A DNA stretch of 33,435 bases from Pedobacter fastidiosus (GCF_014306625.1 NZ_JACRYL010000020.1:352-33786); one strand, 5' to 3'. Shown: positions 6,818 to 15,410, numbered from the stretch's first letter. The notes: a model not told the origin generated them from the sequence alone. Numbers and translations are program-made.

Positions 6818-8332
6818 ATGTTCGAAGACCAAAATCATAAATTAAAAATTTCTAAAATTCTCATTGCAAACAGAGGTGAAATCGCTTTGCGGATTATGCG
6901 TTCGGCAAAGGAAATGGGAATAAAAACGGTAGCGGTTTTTTCTGAGGCTGATCGAAATGCCTTACATGTTCGCTATGCTGATGAAGCTATTTTTATTGGT
7001 CCAGCGCCATCCAATCAAAGTTATTTGGTAGGTGAAAAAATTATTGAAGCCTGTAAATTAACTGGAGCTGAAGCGATTCATCCAGGGTATGGTTTTCTAT
7101 CTGAAAATGCAAACTTTGCGCAAATGGTTGCCGATGCAGGTTTAATTTTAATCGGTCCATCGCCCCATGCCATGGAGATTATGGGAAATAAGCTTTCGGC
7201 AAAAGCAGCGGCATTGAAGTATAATATTCCGATGGTTCCAGGAACGGAAGAAGCGATTAAAGATGTTGCCGAGGCGAAAGAAAGAGCAGTAGAAGTTGGC
7301 TTTCCTATTCTGATTAAAGCTGCGGCAGGTGGTGGGGGGAAGGGCATGCGCATTGTAGAAAAGGCTGATGATTTTGAAGAACAAATGCAACTTGCCGTAA
7401 GCGAGGCCACTTCGGCATTTGGAGATGGATCTGTTTTCATTGAACGGTATGTAACGTCTCCTAGACATATCGAAATTCAAGTTTTAGGTGATAATTATGG
7501 CAATATTGTCCATCTCTTCGAACGAGAATGTTCAGTGCAGCGTAGGCATCAAAAAGTGATTGAAGAAGCACCCTCAGCTGTGCTTACAGAAAAGATTAGG
7601 CAACAAATGGGTAAATGTGCTGTGGATGTTGCCCGCTCGGTTAATTATACTGGAGCAGGAACGGTAGAGTTTATTCTGGATGAAAATCTCGATTTCTTTT
7701 TCTTGGAAATGAATACTCGTTTGCAGGTAGAGCATCCAGTTACCGAACTGATTACTGGAATCGATTTAGTTAAAGAACAAATCAAAATTGCATCTGGAGA
7801 GAAATTGAGCTTTAATCAGGAAGATTTAAAAATAAATGGCCACGCAATAGAGCTTCGGGTTTATGCAGAAGATCCTAAAAATAATTTCCTGCCGGATATT
7901 GGTACTTTGCAAACTTATAAAACACCAAAAGGAAACGGGGTAAGGGTTGATGATGGTTTTGAGCAAGGTATGGAAATCCCGATTTATTATGATCCAATGA
8001 TTGCAAAACTGATTACTTATGGGAAAGATAGGGAAGAGGCTATTGAAAGAATGGTTCGAGCAATTGCAGAATATGAGATTACTGGGATAGAAACTACTTT
8101 GGCTTTTGGTAATTTTGTGATGCAACACGAAGCATTTAAAACAGGTAATTTCGATACTCATTTTGTTGGCAAATACTTTAATGCCGATAGTTTAAAAGTT
8201 GAAGATGAAACAGAAGCCTTAATTGCTGCGGTAATCGCTTCTAAACTTTTTGAAAAGAAAAGCGATGTTGCTCCATCAGCAGAAATGCTTAAAAGCAATT
8301 CTGACTGGAGAAAAAATAGATTGAAATATTAA
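6818..8332 (+). CDS. accC: biotin carboxylase subunit of acetyl-/propionyl-CoA carboxylase
   Basis: Carboxylates the biotin prosthetic group using ATP and bicarbonate. The 504 residues contain the N-terminal ISKILIANRGEIALRI motif (about 11-26), the glycine-rich ATP-grasp loop AAAGGGGKGMR (about 168-178), the catalytic EMNTRLQVEHPVTE segment (about 299-312) and the biotin-carboxylase C-terminal domain. It is longer than E. coli AccC (449) through an N-terminal extension of about 10 residues and a C-terminal tail, as in acyl-CoA carboxylase subunits of Bacteroidota. No biotin carrier or carboxyltransferase gene is near, so the partner subunits are encoded elsewhere and the acyl-CoA substrate is open. 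The symbol is used in the general sense. ribE follows after 51 bp. Confidence 0.92.
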   Translation: MFEDQNHKLKISKILIANRGEIALRIMRSAKEMGIKTVAVFSEADRNALHVRYADEAIFIGPAPSNQSYLVGEKIIEACKLTGAEAIHPGYGFLSENANFAQMVADAGLILIGPSPHAMEIMGNKLSAKAAALKYNIPMVPGTEEAIKDVAEAKERAVEVGFPILIKAAAGGGGKGMRIVEKADDFEEQMQLAVSEATSAFGDGSVFIERYVTSPRHIEIQVLGDNYGNIVHLFERECSVQRRHQKVIEEAPSAVLTEKIRQQMGKCAVDVARSVNYTGAGTVEFILDENLDFFFLEMNTRLQVEHPVTELITGIDLVKEQIKIASGEKLSFNQEDLKINGHAIELRVYAEDPKNNFLPDIGTLQTYKTPKGNGVRVDDGFEQGMEIPIYYDPMIAKLITYGKDREEAIERMVRAIAEYEITGIETTLAFGNFVMQHEAFKTGNFDTHFVGKYFNADSLKVEDETEALIAAVIASKLFEKKSDVAPSAEMLKSNSDWRKNRLKY

Positions 8333-8383
8333 AATTATTATCCTGTTGGAAAAATTCATCACGATGATTACAAAAAGCTAAAA

Positions 8384-8968
8384 ATGTTCACTGGAATTAT
8401 AGAAACACTTGGCGCAGTAACAGCCATAAAACACGATCATACAAATGTCCATTTTACCATTTCATCGGCTATTAGTCATGAATTAAAAATTGATCAGAGT
8501 GTAGCCCATAATGGCGTTTGCTTAACTGTAGTTGCTATAAATGATGGAAACCACACCGTTACTGCCATAGATGAAACATTGAACAAAACCAATCTTGACA
8601 ATTTAAAAGTTGGCAGTAAAGTTAACTTAGAGCGTTGTATGCAAATGAATGCACGTTTAGATGGGCACATTGTTCAAGGCCATGTAGATCAAACTGCAAT
8701 TTGCGTAAAACGCGAGGAATTGGATGGAAGCTGGGAATATCGCTTTAAATATGATGCGTCTGCTGGAAATGTTACAGTAGAAAAAGGATCAGCCTGCGTT
8801 AATGGAATTAGTTTAACTGTTGTTAATTCTGCAGATGATGAATTTTCTGTTTTTATTATTCCTTACACGTTCGAACACACCAATTTGCAGGAAGTAAATG
8901 TTGGTGATACTGTAAATCTAGAATTCGATATTATTGGGAAATATGTTGCTCGTTTAATGGGTAAATAG
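8384..8968 (+). CDS. ribE: riboflavin synthase, alpha chain type
   Basis: Dismutates two molecules of 6,7-dimethyl-8-ribityllumazine to riboflavin. The 194 residues consist of two lumazine-binding repeats: the first begins MFTGIIETLGAV and carries HNGVCLTV, the second carries CVNGISLTVVN. The N-terminal MFTGI and the repeat spacing are diagnostic. It lies 51 bp after accC on the same strand. No other riboflavin gene or FMN riboswitch is visible here, so riboflavin genes are probably scattered in this genome. The stop codon is followed by a 188-bp gap without an evident hairpin terminator. Confidence 0.95.
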   Translation: MFTGIIETLGAVTAIKHDHTNVHFTISSAISHELKIDQSVAHNGVCLTVVAINDGNHTVTAIDETLNKTNLDNLKVGSKVNLERCMQMNARLDGHIVQGHVDQTAICVKREELDGSWEYRFKYDASAGNVTVEKGSACVNGISLTVVNSADDEFSVFIIPYTFEHTNLQEVNVGDTVNLEFDIIGKYVARLMGK

Positions 8969-9024
8969 ATTTCTTTATCACTCAAAAAGTATATTGTTTT
9001 AAAGATCAGTTAGTGTGTAAATAT

Positions 9025-9037
9025 ACTGTTAAACAGT
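9025..9037. promoter_or_regulatory. 13-bp palindrome upstream of the rhamnosidase
   Basis: ACTGTT-A-AACAGT is perfectly symmetric. It lies 120 bp before the rhamnosidase start in the gap after ribE. A possible -7-like TATATTTC occurs further down, near 9108. The palindrome could bind a regulator, but it occurs once and its role is unproven. Confidence 0.25.
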
Positions 9038-9156
9038 TTGTTGCGTTGTAATTGGCGTTGCTGTAACGCTTAATTTTTCATGACAGTGCAGGATAGTAAG
9101 CTGAATTATATTTCTGATTATCGCATCGTTAAGATATAAATTAACGCTAACCATTT

Positions 9157-11808
9157 ATGAAACACTCATTTCCCAAAACAACGGCAGGGCTTTTTCTTTT
9201 CATGCTGTTTGCATTTGTTATCAATACATCAGCACAAAAAATATCAGTAAATAATTTAACGGTAGAGCATTTAACAAATCCGCTTAGCGTTGATCAGCCA
9301 AAGCCTAGATTTAGTTGGAAATTGGTTTCTGAGATAAAGAATACCGAACAAACCGGCTACGAAATTAGATTGGGAAATACAGCTAAATTCTCTAAAAAGG
9401 CATTATGGACGGCTGAGAAGAAGAGCGATCAATCAGTTCTTGTTTCTTATAATGGACCAGAACTTTCTTCAAAAACAAAATATTATTGGCAGGTTAGGGT
9501 AAAAGATAATCATGGAAATACATCGGCATGGTCTGCAGTTCAATATTTCCAAACGGGTTTAAAACCTGGTGATTGGACAGCCAAATGGATTGCGGTTGAA
9601 GGGAAAGATTCTTCGCTTATGAGCCCTTTGTTTAGGAAAGATTTTGATGTTAAAAAAAGCATTCGCTCGGCTACAGCCTACATTACGGCAAAAGGTTTAT
9701 ACGAGGCTCACATTAATGGTAAAAAATTAGGGGATCACTATTTCGCACCGGGATGGACAAGTTATAGAAACCACATTCAATATCAGGTTTATGATGTTAC
9801 TAAATCGTTTAACAAAGGCGAAAATACAATTGGTGTAGCGCTTGGAGATGGATGGTACAAAGGTAGGATTGGCTTTGGTAATCAACGCCAATTTTACGGC
9901 GATACAAGAGCATTATTGCTTCAAGTTGAAATAGAATATACCGATGGTACAAAAGAAGTAATCAATACAGATAACAGTTGGAAAACGGCCTACGGACCAA
10001 TTGTATCATCCAATATTTATGATGGGGAAACCTACGATGCTCGATTGGAAATTTCTGGCTGGGATAACATCAAATTTAAAGAAACGGCAAGCTGGAAACC
10101 TGTTAGAATTGTAGATAGCGGAACAGAAAAACTAGTTGGAATGAGTGGCCCTTCGGTAAGCAAACATGAAGAATTTAAAGCGCTTAAAATTATTAAAACC
10201 CCTGCTGGAGAAACCGTTATAGACTTTGGTCAAAATTTGGTGGGTTGGGTAATGTTGAAAGCTAAAGGTCCATCTGGAACGAAAATAACCCTTAGTCATG
10301 CAGAAGTTTTAGATAAGGCAGGTAACTTTTACACCACGAATTTACGCTCTGCCAAACAGCAAAATAGCTACATTTTAAAGGGTGAAAAAGAACAAGTTTT
10401 CGAACCTCATTTTACTTTCCAAGGGTTTAGGTATGTGAAAATTCAAGGCTATCCGGGTGAGCTCAAATTGGAAGATTTAACTGCGGTTGCGGTATATTCT
10501 GATATGAATCCAACTGGAAAGTTTACATCTTCAAATTCTTTGCTAAATCAATTGCAACACAACATTCAGTGGGGACAAAAAGGCAATTTTGTAGATGTTC
10601 CAACCGATTGCCCACAAAGAGATGAGCGACTTGGCTGGACTGGCGATGCGCAGGCATTTGCATCTACAGCAGCGTATAATATGGATGTGTCTGGCTTTTT
10701 TACCAAATGGTTAAAAGATGTGAGTGCAGATCAGTTGCCCAATGGCAGTGTTCCTTTTGTTGTTCCAAATGTGATTAGCGAAAGAGATGCTGGGTCTTCT
10801 GGTTGGGGAGATGTTGCAACTATTATTCCTTGGGATATGTATGTGGCATACGGTGATAGGGGAATTCTTGAAGCGCAATACGGAAGTATGAAGAAATGGG
10901 TTGATTACATTTCTTCAGTTGCAAAAGATAATCTTTGGAACAGTGGATTTCACTTTGGCGATTGGTTGTTCTACCGCCCGAATGATGATAACGATGGTCG
11001 TGCTGCGGTGACTGACAAATACATGATTGCGCAAACATTTTATGCGCATTCTACTCAAATGCTTCTTAACGCTGCCAAAGTTTTGGGTAAAACAGAAGAC
11101 GTAGAAAAGTACAGCGCTTTGCTTGAGAAAATTAAGAAAGCCTATGTAAAAGAAAATATGACGGAGAATGGCAAGCTTGCTTCGAACACTCAAACGGCCT
11201 ATGTTCTTGCCCTTCAATTTGATTTACTTCCAGAAAATATGCGTCAGCAAGCGGCAGAAAGATTGGCTCAAAATGTTAGGGATTACGGAAATCATTTAAC
11301 CACAGGTTTTTTGGGGACTCCTTATCTTTGTCACGTTTTAAGTCGTTTTGGGCACCAAGATGTAGCATACGATTTATTGTTGCAAGAAAGTTACCCCTCT
11401 TGGCTTTATCCAGTTAAAATGGGTGCGACAACAATTTGGGAAAGATGGGACGGTATAAAACAAGATGGCTCGTTTCAAACTGCAGATATGAACTCTTTTA
11501 ACCATTATGCTTATGGTGCAATTGGCGATTGGATGTACAAAAATATTATAGGCATTAATCCTGTTCCTGAAAACCCGGGTTATAAAGCAATTTTAATTTC
11601 ACCAAAACCCGGTGGCAACTTAACCAGTGCATCTGGAGAACTTGAAACCGTTTACGGAACAGTTAAATCATCTTGGACAATTAAGGATGGTATTTTTAAA
11701 CTTGATGTAACGGTTCCCGCAAATGCAAAAGCAACTGTAACTATGCCTAAAACAGAAAAGAAAGAAATAATTGGTTCGGGTAATTATCATTTTGAATCTA
11801 AATACTAA
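9157..11808 (+). CDS. exported alpha-L-rhamnosidase, GH78
   Basis: Releases terminal alpha-L-rhamnose from plant glycosides, rhamnogalacturonan side chains or exopolysaccharides. The 883-residue protein has a signal peptide (hydrophobic core after MKHSFPKTTAG, cut near …NTSAQ, residue 26), so it acts in the periplasm or at the surface. Domain order follows GH78: an N-terminal beta-sandwich (about 35-140), a carbohydrate-binding-like rhamnosidase N domain (about 160-330), a linker sandwich, an (alpha/alpha)6 barrel (about 460-800) and a C-terminal sandwich. The acidic active-site cluster DCPQRDERLGWTGD (484-497) and the IWERWD segment with Glu762 are the expected general acid and base regions. 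Unlike many Bacteroidota glycoside hydrolases it has no SusC/SusD pair, transporter or rhamnose catabolic gene beside it. Confidence 0.93.
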   Translation: MKHSFPKTTAGLFLFMLFAFVINTSAQKISVNNLTVEHLTNPLSVDQPKPRFSWKLVSEIKNTEQTGYEIRLGNTAKFSKKALWTAEKKSDQSVLVSYNGPELSSKTKYYWQVRVKDNHGNTSAWSAVQYFQTGLKPGDWTAKWIAVEGKDSSLMSPLFRKDFDVKKSIRSATAYITAKGLYEAHINGKKLGDHYFAPGWTSYRNHIQYQVYDVTKSFNKGENTIGVALGDGWYKGRIGFGNQRQFYGDTRALLLQVEIEYTDGTKEVINTDNSWKTAYGPIVSSNIYDGETYDARLEISGWDNIKFKETASWKPVRIVDSGTEKLVGMSGPSVSKHEEFKALKIIKTPAGETVIDFGQNLVGWVMLKAKGPSGTKITLSHAEVLDKAGNFYTTNLRSAKQQNSYILKGEKEQVFEPHFTFQGFRYVKIQGYPGELKLEDLTAVAVYSDMNPTGKFTSSNSLLNQLQHNIQWGQKGNFVDVPTDCPQRDERLGWTGDAQAFASTAAYNMDVSGFFTKWLKDVSADQLPNGSVPFVVPNVISERDAGSSGWGDVATIIPWDMYVAYGDRGILEAQYGSMKKWVDYISSVAKDNLWNSGFHFGDWLFYRPNDDNDGRAAVTDKYMIAQTFYAHSTQMLLNAAKVLGKTEDVEKYSALLEKIKKAYVKENMTENGKLASNTQTAYVLALQFDLLPENMRQQAAERLAQNVRDYGNHLTTGFLGTPYLCHVLSRFGHQDVAYDLLLQESYPSWLYPVKMGATTIWERWDGIKQDGSFQTADMNSFNHYAYGAIGDWMYKNIIGINPVPENPGYKAILISPKPGGNLTSASGELETVYGTVKSSWTIKDGIFKLDVTVPANAKATVTMPKTEKKEIIGSGNYHFESKY

Positions 11809-11871
11809 TCTTTTAATATTGTAGCTTATTAAATTAAACGATGGTTATTGTGCCAACGATGAAGAATAAGT

Positions 11872-12333
11872 ATGTACAGTAAGGAAGAGGCGGCGAGATT
11901 AAGGCAACAGTTTTGGATTAGCTTTGGGCAGTATATGAAGCCAGTTCCATCGGCAAGTGGCTCAACCGTAAACTGGATTAATTATAAAACTGGAGTGAAA
12001 AACATCTTTTTTAAAATGGATGTAGATCAGAAGAAAGCAATTATTTCCATTCAATTGGCACACACTGATGCGGGAATAAGGCACTTGATCTATAATCAAT
12101 TTGAAGAATTTAAATTGATGTTAACCAATACCTTGGGCGAAGAATGGAACTGGGAACAAGATGCAGCAGATGAGTACGGTAAAATTATCAGTCAGGTTTC
12201 TATGAACTTGGAAAATGTAAATATTTATAACCAGCAACATTGGCCTAATCTGATTTCATTTTTTAAACCAAGAATTATAGCACTTGATGATTTTTGGGAT
12301 AATGTTAAACCGGTATTCGAAAGTTTAAGTTAA
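11872..12333 (+). CDS. DUF4268 family protein
   Basis: A 153-residue soluble protein without signal peptide or membrane helix. The start (MYSKEEAARLRQQFWISFGQYM), the central NWINYKTGVKNIFF segment and the tail with paired aromatic residues (ISFFKPRI…FWDNVKPVF) resemble stand-alone DUF4268 proteins of Bacteroidota. Proteins of this group share similarity with regions found beside nuclease or restriction domains, but this one carries no nuclease motif I can see. It follows the rhamnosidase by 63 bp on the same strand; a functional link is doubtful. Function unknown. Confidence 0.7.
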   Translation: MYSKEEAARLRQQFWISFGQYMKPVPSASGSTVNWINYKTGVKNIFFKMDVDQKKAIISIQLAHTDAGIRHLIYNQFEEFKLMLTNTLGEEWNWEQDAADEYGKIISQVSMNLENVNIYNQQHWPNLISFFKPRIIALDDFWDNVKPVFESLS

Positions 12334-12494
12334 TCTGTAAGCTTCATTTGAGCGATTCTATCTTTAATGTATTAATCTCATCCTTAAAGATGCTTAGATA
12401 TCTAAATAAATTTTTAAACATTCTCTATATAAAAACAAAATATGCCTCTGTGGGTTTATAAAGGAAACAGTTTAAAAATTAAAATTAAGAACCT

Positions 12495-12791
12495 ATGAAT
12501 ACTTTAAAGAAATTTGAATTGATGGAAAAGATTGTGCGTGAATTGGAAGATTTACAAAATTCGCAACAGGCACTTATTCAAAAAATTGGTAAAATCGAAG
12601 TGGATAATATCGAGCTAAGCGATGCGAGATTAGAGAAAGATTTACCAGATATGCACCAACGTTTGGCCGATAACTTAGATACAATTGTGGGAATTTTAGA
12701 TTACTTTGCGGACAAGACCCAGAATTTTGGGGATAAAAACAATGTTGATGCGCTTAAAGAACAAGAAGCCATTAACAATGCAACAAGTTAA
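12495..12791 (+). CDS. small helical protein, unknown function
   Basis: A 98-residue, mostly helical acidic protein without signal, membrane segment or cysteine. Residues about 4-38 (FELMEKIVRELEDLQNSQQ…) show heptad-like spacing typical of a coiled coil, and a second amphipathic helix covers about 52-72. I do not recognise a family. It is followed after 27 bp by an outer-membrane barrel gene on the same strand, so the two may be co-transcribed. A 161-bp gap on its left has no evident terminator. Confidence 0.6.
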   Translation: MNTLKKFELMEKIVRELEDLQNSQQALIQKIGKIEVDNIELSDARLEKDLPDMHQRLADNLDTIVGILDYFADKTQNFGDKNNVDALKEQEAINNATS

Positions 12792-12818
12792 TTAACCTAA
12801 AAAATCACCCTATTTATT

Positions 12819-13409
12819 ATGAAATCGTTTTATCTTACCGTTGCCTGTTTGTTTGCCGGCTTTTATGCCAGTGCACAGGTTTTGCCTACTTTCCAATTGG
12901 GATTAAAGGCTGGAGCAAATTTTTCTAAATTTGATTCTGAAAATACATTTAGCAGTGAAAACCGTACAGGCTTTTATGGTGGATTATGGGCAAGGGTAGG
13001 AGCCGCAGGCGTTTATTTCCAACCGGAGGTATACGTGTCTGGCAAAAAGGCAAATTTGGTTAGCGATGCTACAGGCGAAGTAAATCAAGTTCGTTTTACA
13101 AGTTTGGATGTCCCGCTTTTAATTGGAACTAAATTTGGCGCTGCTGGTATTGGCTTGAGGTTAAATACTGGTCCGATGTTCTCCTTAATCTTAGATGAAA
13201 ATCAAAGTTTTAGTCAGGCTGCGGGAAATGTTTTCAAAGCAGATTTTAAAGATCAGGCATTGGCGTGGCAATTTGGTGCAGGACTGGATATTAAAAAGCT
13301 CAGTTTTGATGCTCGCTATGAACTAGGATTATCTAAAATTAATAAATCGGGATACCCTGGAACCAAACTAAATCTATTTACCATTGGTTTAGGGTACAGA
13401 ATTTTATAA
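12819..13409 (+). CDS. porin-like outer-membrane beta-barrel protein (OMP_b-brl type)
   Basis: A 196-residue protein with a signal peptide (MKSFYLTVACLFAGFYASAQ, cleaved after residue 19 or 20). The mature part alternates hydrophobic and polar residues in about 8 strands, with the opening QLGLKAGANFSKF and a closing …TIGLGYRIL whose last strand ends in hydrophobic residues, as in PorT-like small outer-membrane barrels of Bacteroidota. It probably sits in the outer membrane. There is no enzyme signature. It lies just after a small coiled-coil protein gene and before an 89-residue unknown protein. Confidence 0.8.
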   Translation: MKSFYLTVACLFAGFYASAQVLPTFQLGLKAGANFSKFDSENTFSSENRTGFYGGLWARVGAAGVYFQPEVYVSGKKANLVSDATGEVNQVRFTSLDVPLLIGTKFGAAGIGLRLNTGPMFSLILDENQSFSQAAGNVFKADFKDQALAWQFGAGLDIKKLSFDARYELGLSKINKSGYPGTKLNLFTIGLGYRIL

Positions 13410-13491
13410 GTTATCAACAATTTGACAGTTAAGGCTTTAATTGGACTAATAATTGCTTTTGTGAGTAGACTAACTTAATCAAATATGCCTT

Positions 13492-13761
13492 ATGAACTTA
13501 AAAGAATTATTACTTAAAGGCCAGAATTTTATCTCCCTACTTAATCAATTTCGTATTGATGCAAAAGACTTGATTATTAAAGATGAGGAAACTATTTTTA
13601 ATAATCCAATTAATCAAAATACTGAAGTAGTTAAGGAAACGGTTTGGATAGAAGGCAAAAGTAGCGAAGGTTTGGTAAACCTGTTTGGTACTTTACATTA
13701 CAATTTATTAAATAAACTTGCAGTTTTCGAAATGCAAGGCTATGAAAAAGTTCCAGCTTAA
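13492..13761 (+). CDS. small cytoplasmic protein, unknown function
   Basis: An 89-residue protein without signal or membrane helix. It starts MNLKELLLKGQNFISLLNQF and has a central ETVWIEGKSSEGLVNLFGTLHYNLLNK segment that suggests a short beta-hairpin followed by a helix. I do not recognise a family. The gene ends 22 bp before a strong terminator hairpin (13783-13813) shared with the convergent YihY-family gene, which supports its being a real transcription unit end. Confidence 0.5.
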   Translation: MNLKELLLKGQNFISLLNQFRIDAKDLIIKDEETIFNNPINQNTEVVKETVWIEGKSSEGLVNLFGTLHYNLLNKLAVFEMQGYEKVPA

Positions 13762-13782
13762 AGAGCAGAATTTTTATATTTG

Positions 13783-13813
13783 AAAGACAGATAATTATGT
13801 ATTATCTGTCTTT
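13783..13813. terminator. bidirectional terminator overlapping the yihY-type 3' end
   Basis: Thirteen-base arms AAAGACAGATAAT (13783-13795) and ATTATCTGTCTTT (13801-13813) are perfectly complementary with a 5-nt loop. The right arm lies inside the last codons of the convergent minus-strand membrane-protein gene, whose stop codon occupies 13795-13797. One hairpin thus ends both transcripts and encodes part of a C-terminus. Confidence 0.85.
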
Positions 13814-14742
13814 TCTTGTTTTAAAATCTCATGTTCTACTTGCGTAAGTTCGTAGGCAAAAGCACCATTCTTAGGTTCGATTGGGGTTTCTCTTTCATTG
13901 CTCAATGCTTTAATGAAAGATGCTCCGAAATAAAATATCAGCGATGAATAAAATACGAAGAGCATAATAACTATTATAGAACCTGCTGAACCATAAATAT
14001 TACTAATGTTGCTCAATGGCAGTAGGATTCTTAAAATGTATTTTCCGGCAGTAAACAAACATCCAGTTAGTAATCCACCAGATATAGCAGCTCTCCAGGT
14101 TGGTCTTCCATTGGTTAAAAATCTAAATAAAATGGTAAACCATGTGGTAACAATAAGTACAAAAACAATTTGATTGATAATTGATGAGATGACCAAACTG
14201 AAAGATGGCGATCCGGTTTTTAAATAAGCACCAATAAATGCCTGAACACTGTCGGCCAATAATCCTAAAAAGAATAAAATTCCAGCCAGCAGAATTATAG
14301 TTACAGAAATTGCTCTAGATTTAAGCGTTGCCACGATTCCTTTTTTAGCCTCTAAACCAATTGTCCAAATTTGCTCTAATGAATTTTTAATTACATTGAA
14401 AAGCGTTGTAGCAACAAAAAGGAAAAACACAAAACTAAATAAGGTAACGTACCAAGCTTGATCAATGCCTCTTATATTTCTTAAGGTTAACCGAATCTGA
14501 GCAATACTGCTGTCATCTAAAATGTTTGCTAGTCGCTCAAAAATATGCGTAACCAATAGCCGTCTGTCGGTAAACATACCGAAGAGGCGTATCAAGATGA
14601 TTAATATTGGTGGAAGTGCAAAGTTGGTAAAGAATGCCGTTGCTCCTGCCAAACGCAAAGGGTCGTTTTTTTGGAATAGGATAAATGCTTTTCTCCCGGT
14701 AGAGAAAAAAAACTTTAAATCTTCTTTAATTTTAAATGGCAT
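13795..14742 (-). CDS. YihY/BrkB family inner-membrane protein
   Basis: A 315-residue integral membrane protein of the YihY/virulence-factor-BrkB family (once misnamed ribonuclease BN). It has about six hydrophobic segments, roughly at residues 30-55, 95-120, 140-165, 180-205, 215-240 and 245-275, with the family-typical LAGATAFFTNFALPP near the first helix and NIYGSAGSIIVIMLFVFYSS in the last. The molecular function of the family is not settled; transport or envelope roles have been proposed. Its C-terminal tail is hydrophilic, and its final codons form one arm of the terminator. The gene stands alone between hairpins. Confidence 0.88.
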   Translation of the reverse strand: MPFKIKEDLKFFFSTGRKAFILFQKNDPLRLAGATAFFTNFALPPILIILIRLFGMFTDRRLLVTHIFERLANILDDSSIAQIRLTLRNIRGIDQAWYVTLFSFVFFLFVATTLFNVIKNSLEQIWTIGLEAKKGIVATLKSRAISVTIILLAGILFFLGLLADSVQAFIGAYLKTGSPSFSLVISSIINQIVFVLIVTTWFTILFRFLTNGRPTWRAAISGGLLTGCLFTAGKYILRILLPLSNISNIYGSAGSIIVIMLFVFYSSLIFYFGASFIKALSNERETPIEPKNGAFAYELTQVEHEILKQEKTDNT

Positions 14743-14761
14743 CCTCTGTGATAAACTAAAA

Positions 14762-14795
14762 AGCCCGAAAATACTAAAAATAGTTTGTTCGGGCT
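14762..14795 (-). terminator. terminator after the META-domain lipoprotein gene
   Basis: AGCCCGAA (14762-14769) pairs with TTCGGGCT (14788-14795), and an inner ACTA/TAGT pairing continues the stem around an A4 loop. On the minus strand the stem is followed by TTTTTAGTTT. It lies 22 bp beyond the lipoprotein stop codon and just upstream of the YihY-type gene, so these neighbours are probably separate units. Confidence 0.75.
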
Positions 14796-14816
14796 CGTTC
14801 TGTGTGTTAAATATGG

Positions 14817-15215
14817 TTAATTCACTTTTGTAAATACTAGAAGTGTTTTATCTTCAAGTAATAAATGCAATTTTCCGTCAATAATTTTTGCATTATTTAC
14901 TTGGTTTAAGGCTTGTAGATAAGAACGCTCTGCAGCATCTGTATCCTGACAAAACATTTTTGTGCCGAAAATATTTTTTAGTGCAAGTTTATTGTCAACT
15001 ATTTCTCCCTGACCTCCGTAAGAGTTACAGAAAGATTTTCCACCAATTTTTAAACTGTCCGCAATATTTAAAGTTGCTTTGGAAGTGGTTGGCAAAGTCA
15101 TACCAGGTAATTCTGATAATTCCCATTTTGTATTTGCCATCGCTTTTGTGTCTATTTTTTCGATACAAGAGCTGAAGAAGCAAATGATTAATCCTAAGAA
15201 TAGTAAGTTTTTCAT
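14817..15215 (-). CDS. META-domain (HslJ-like) lipoprotein
   Basis: A 132-residue lipoprotein: an N-terminal hydrophobic stretch ends in a lipobox (FFSSC, Cys17), so the mature protein is anchored to a membrane in the envelope. The remainder fits the META domain of HslJ: NTKWELSELPG near residue 28, a central FCNSYGGQGEI segment corresponding to the family CNxxxG motif, and KMFCQD followed by EERSYL-like AERSYLQALN. HslJ-type proteins are linked to stress or novobiocin tolerance in other bacteria; the role here is unknown. It is transcribed alone and followed by its own terminator. Confidence 0.85.
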   Translation of the reverse strand: MKNLLFLGLIICFFSSCIEKIDTKAMANTKWELSELPGMTLPTTSKATLNIADSLKIGGKSFCNSYGGQGEIVDNKLALKNIFGTKMFCQDTDAAERSYLQALNQVNNAKIIDGKLHLLLEDKTLLVFTKVN

Positions 15216-15288
15216 GGTTTTACTGATTTTTCAATACCATCATCAAAAATTAAACCACAGTTGCGTTTTCTGTTTTAGGAATTCAAAA

Positions 15289-15380
15289 TCACCACCTAAG
15301 ACCTAAGAGAACCTTAGCTGGAAGTTGTAATAAATTTAATTTACGCGAGTAAAATCTTTCTTAGGTTTCTAAGGTGGTGA
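15289..15380. repeat. imperfect inverted repeat of dispersed CCTTAG type
   Basis: The left arm (15289-15310, TCACCACCTAAGACCTAAGA…) is an imperfect reverse complement of the right arm (15359-15380, …TAGGTTTCTAAGGTGGTGA). The CCTTAG-rich core, including AGAACCTTAGC after the left arm, resembles short dispersed repeats common between genes in Bacteroidota genomes. It fills the gap between the META lipoprotein and PhnA-type genes, both on the minus strand, and may act as a terminator for the latter. Confidence 0.5.
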
Positions 15381-15410
15381 AATAATATAATGATGAAACC
15401 TAATTGTTAA

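Noticed and set aside
7078..7480. Two minus-strand open frames of 110-120 codons inside accC
   Set aside because: Both are antisense to conserved ATP-grasp coding sequence and have low-complexity translations.
9011..9029. A fourth copy of the GTGTA-N5-TACAC operator upstream of the rhamnosidase
   Set aside because: The left arm TGTGTA is present (9014-9019), but the right arm reads ACTGT instead of TACAC, so there is no dyad. The symmetric element here is the unrelated ACTGTTAAACAGT.
10823..11217. Minus-strand open frames inside the rhamnosidase gene
   Set aside because: Antisense to conserved GH78 barrel sequence, with no start context or homology.
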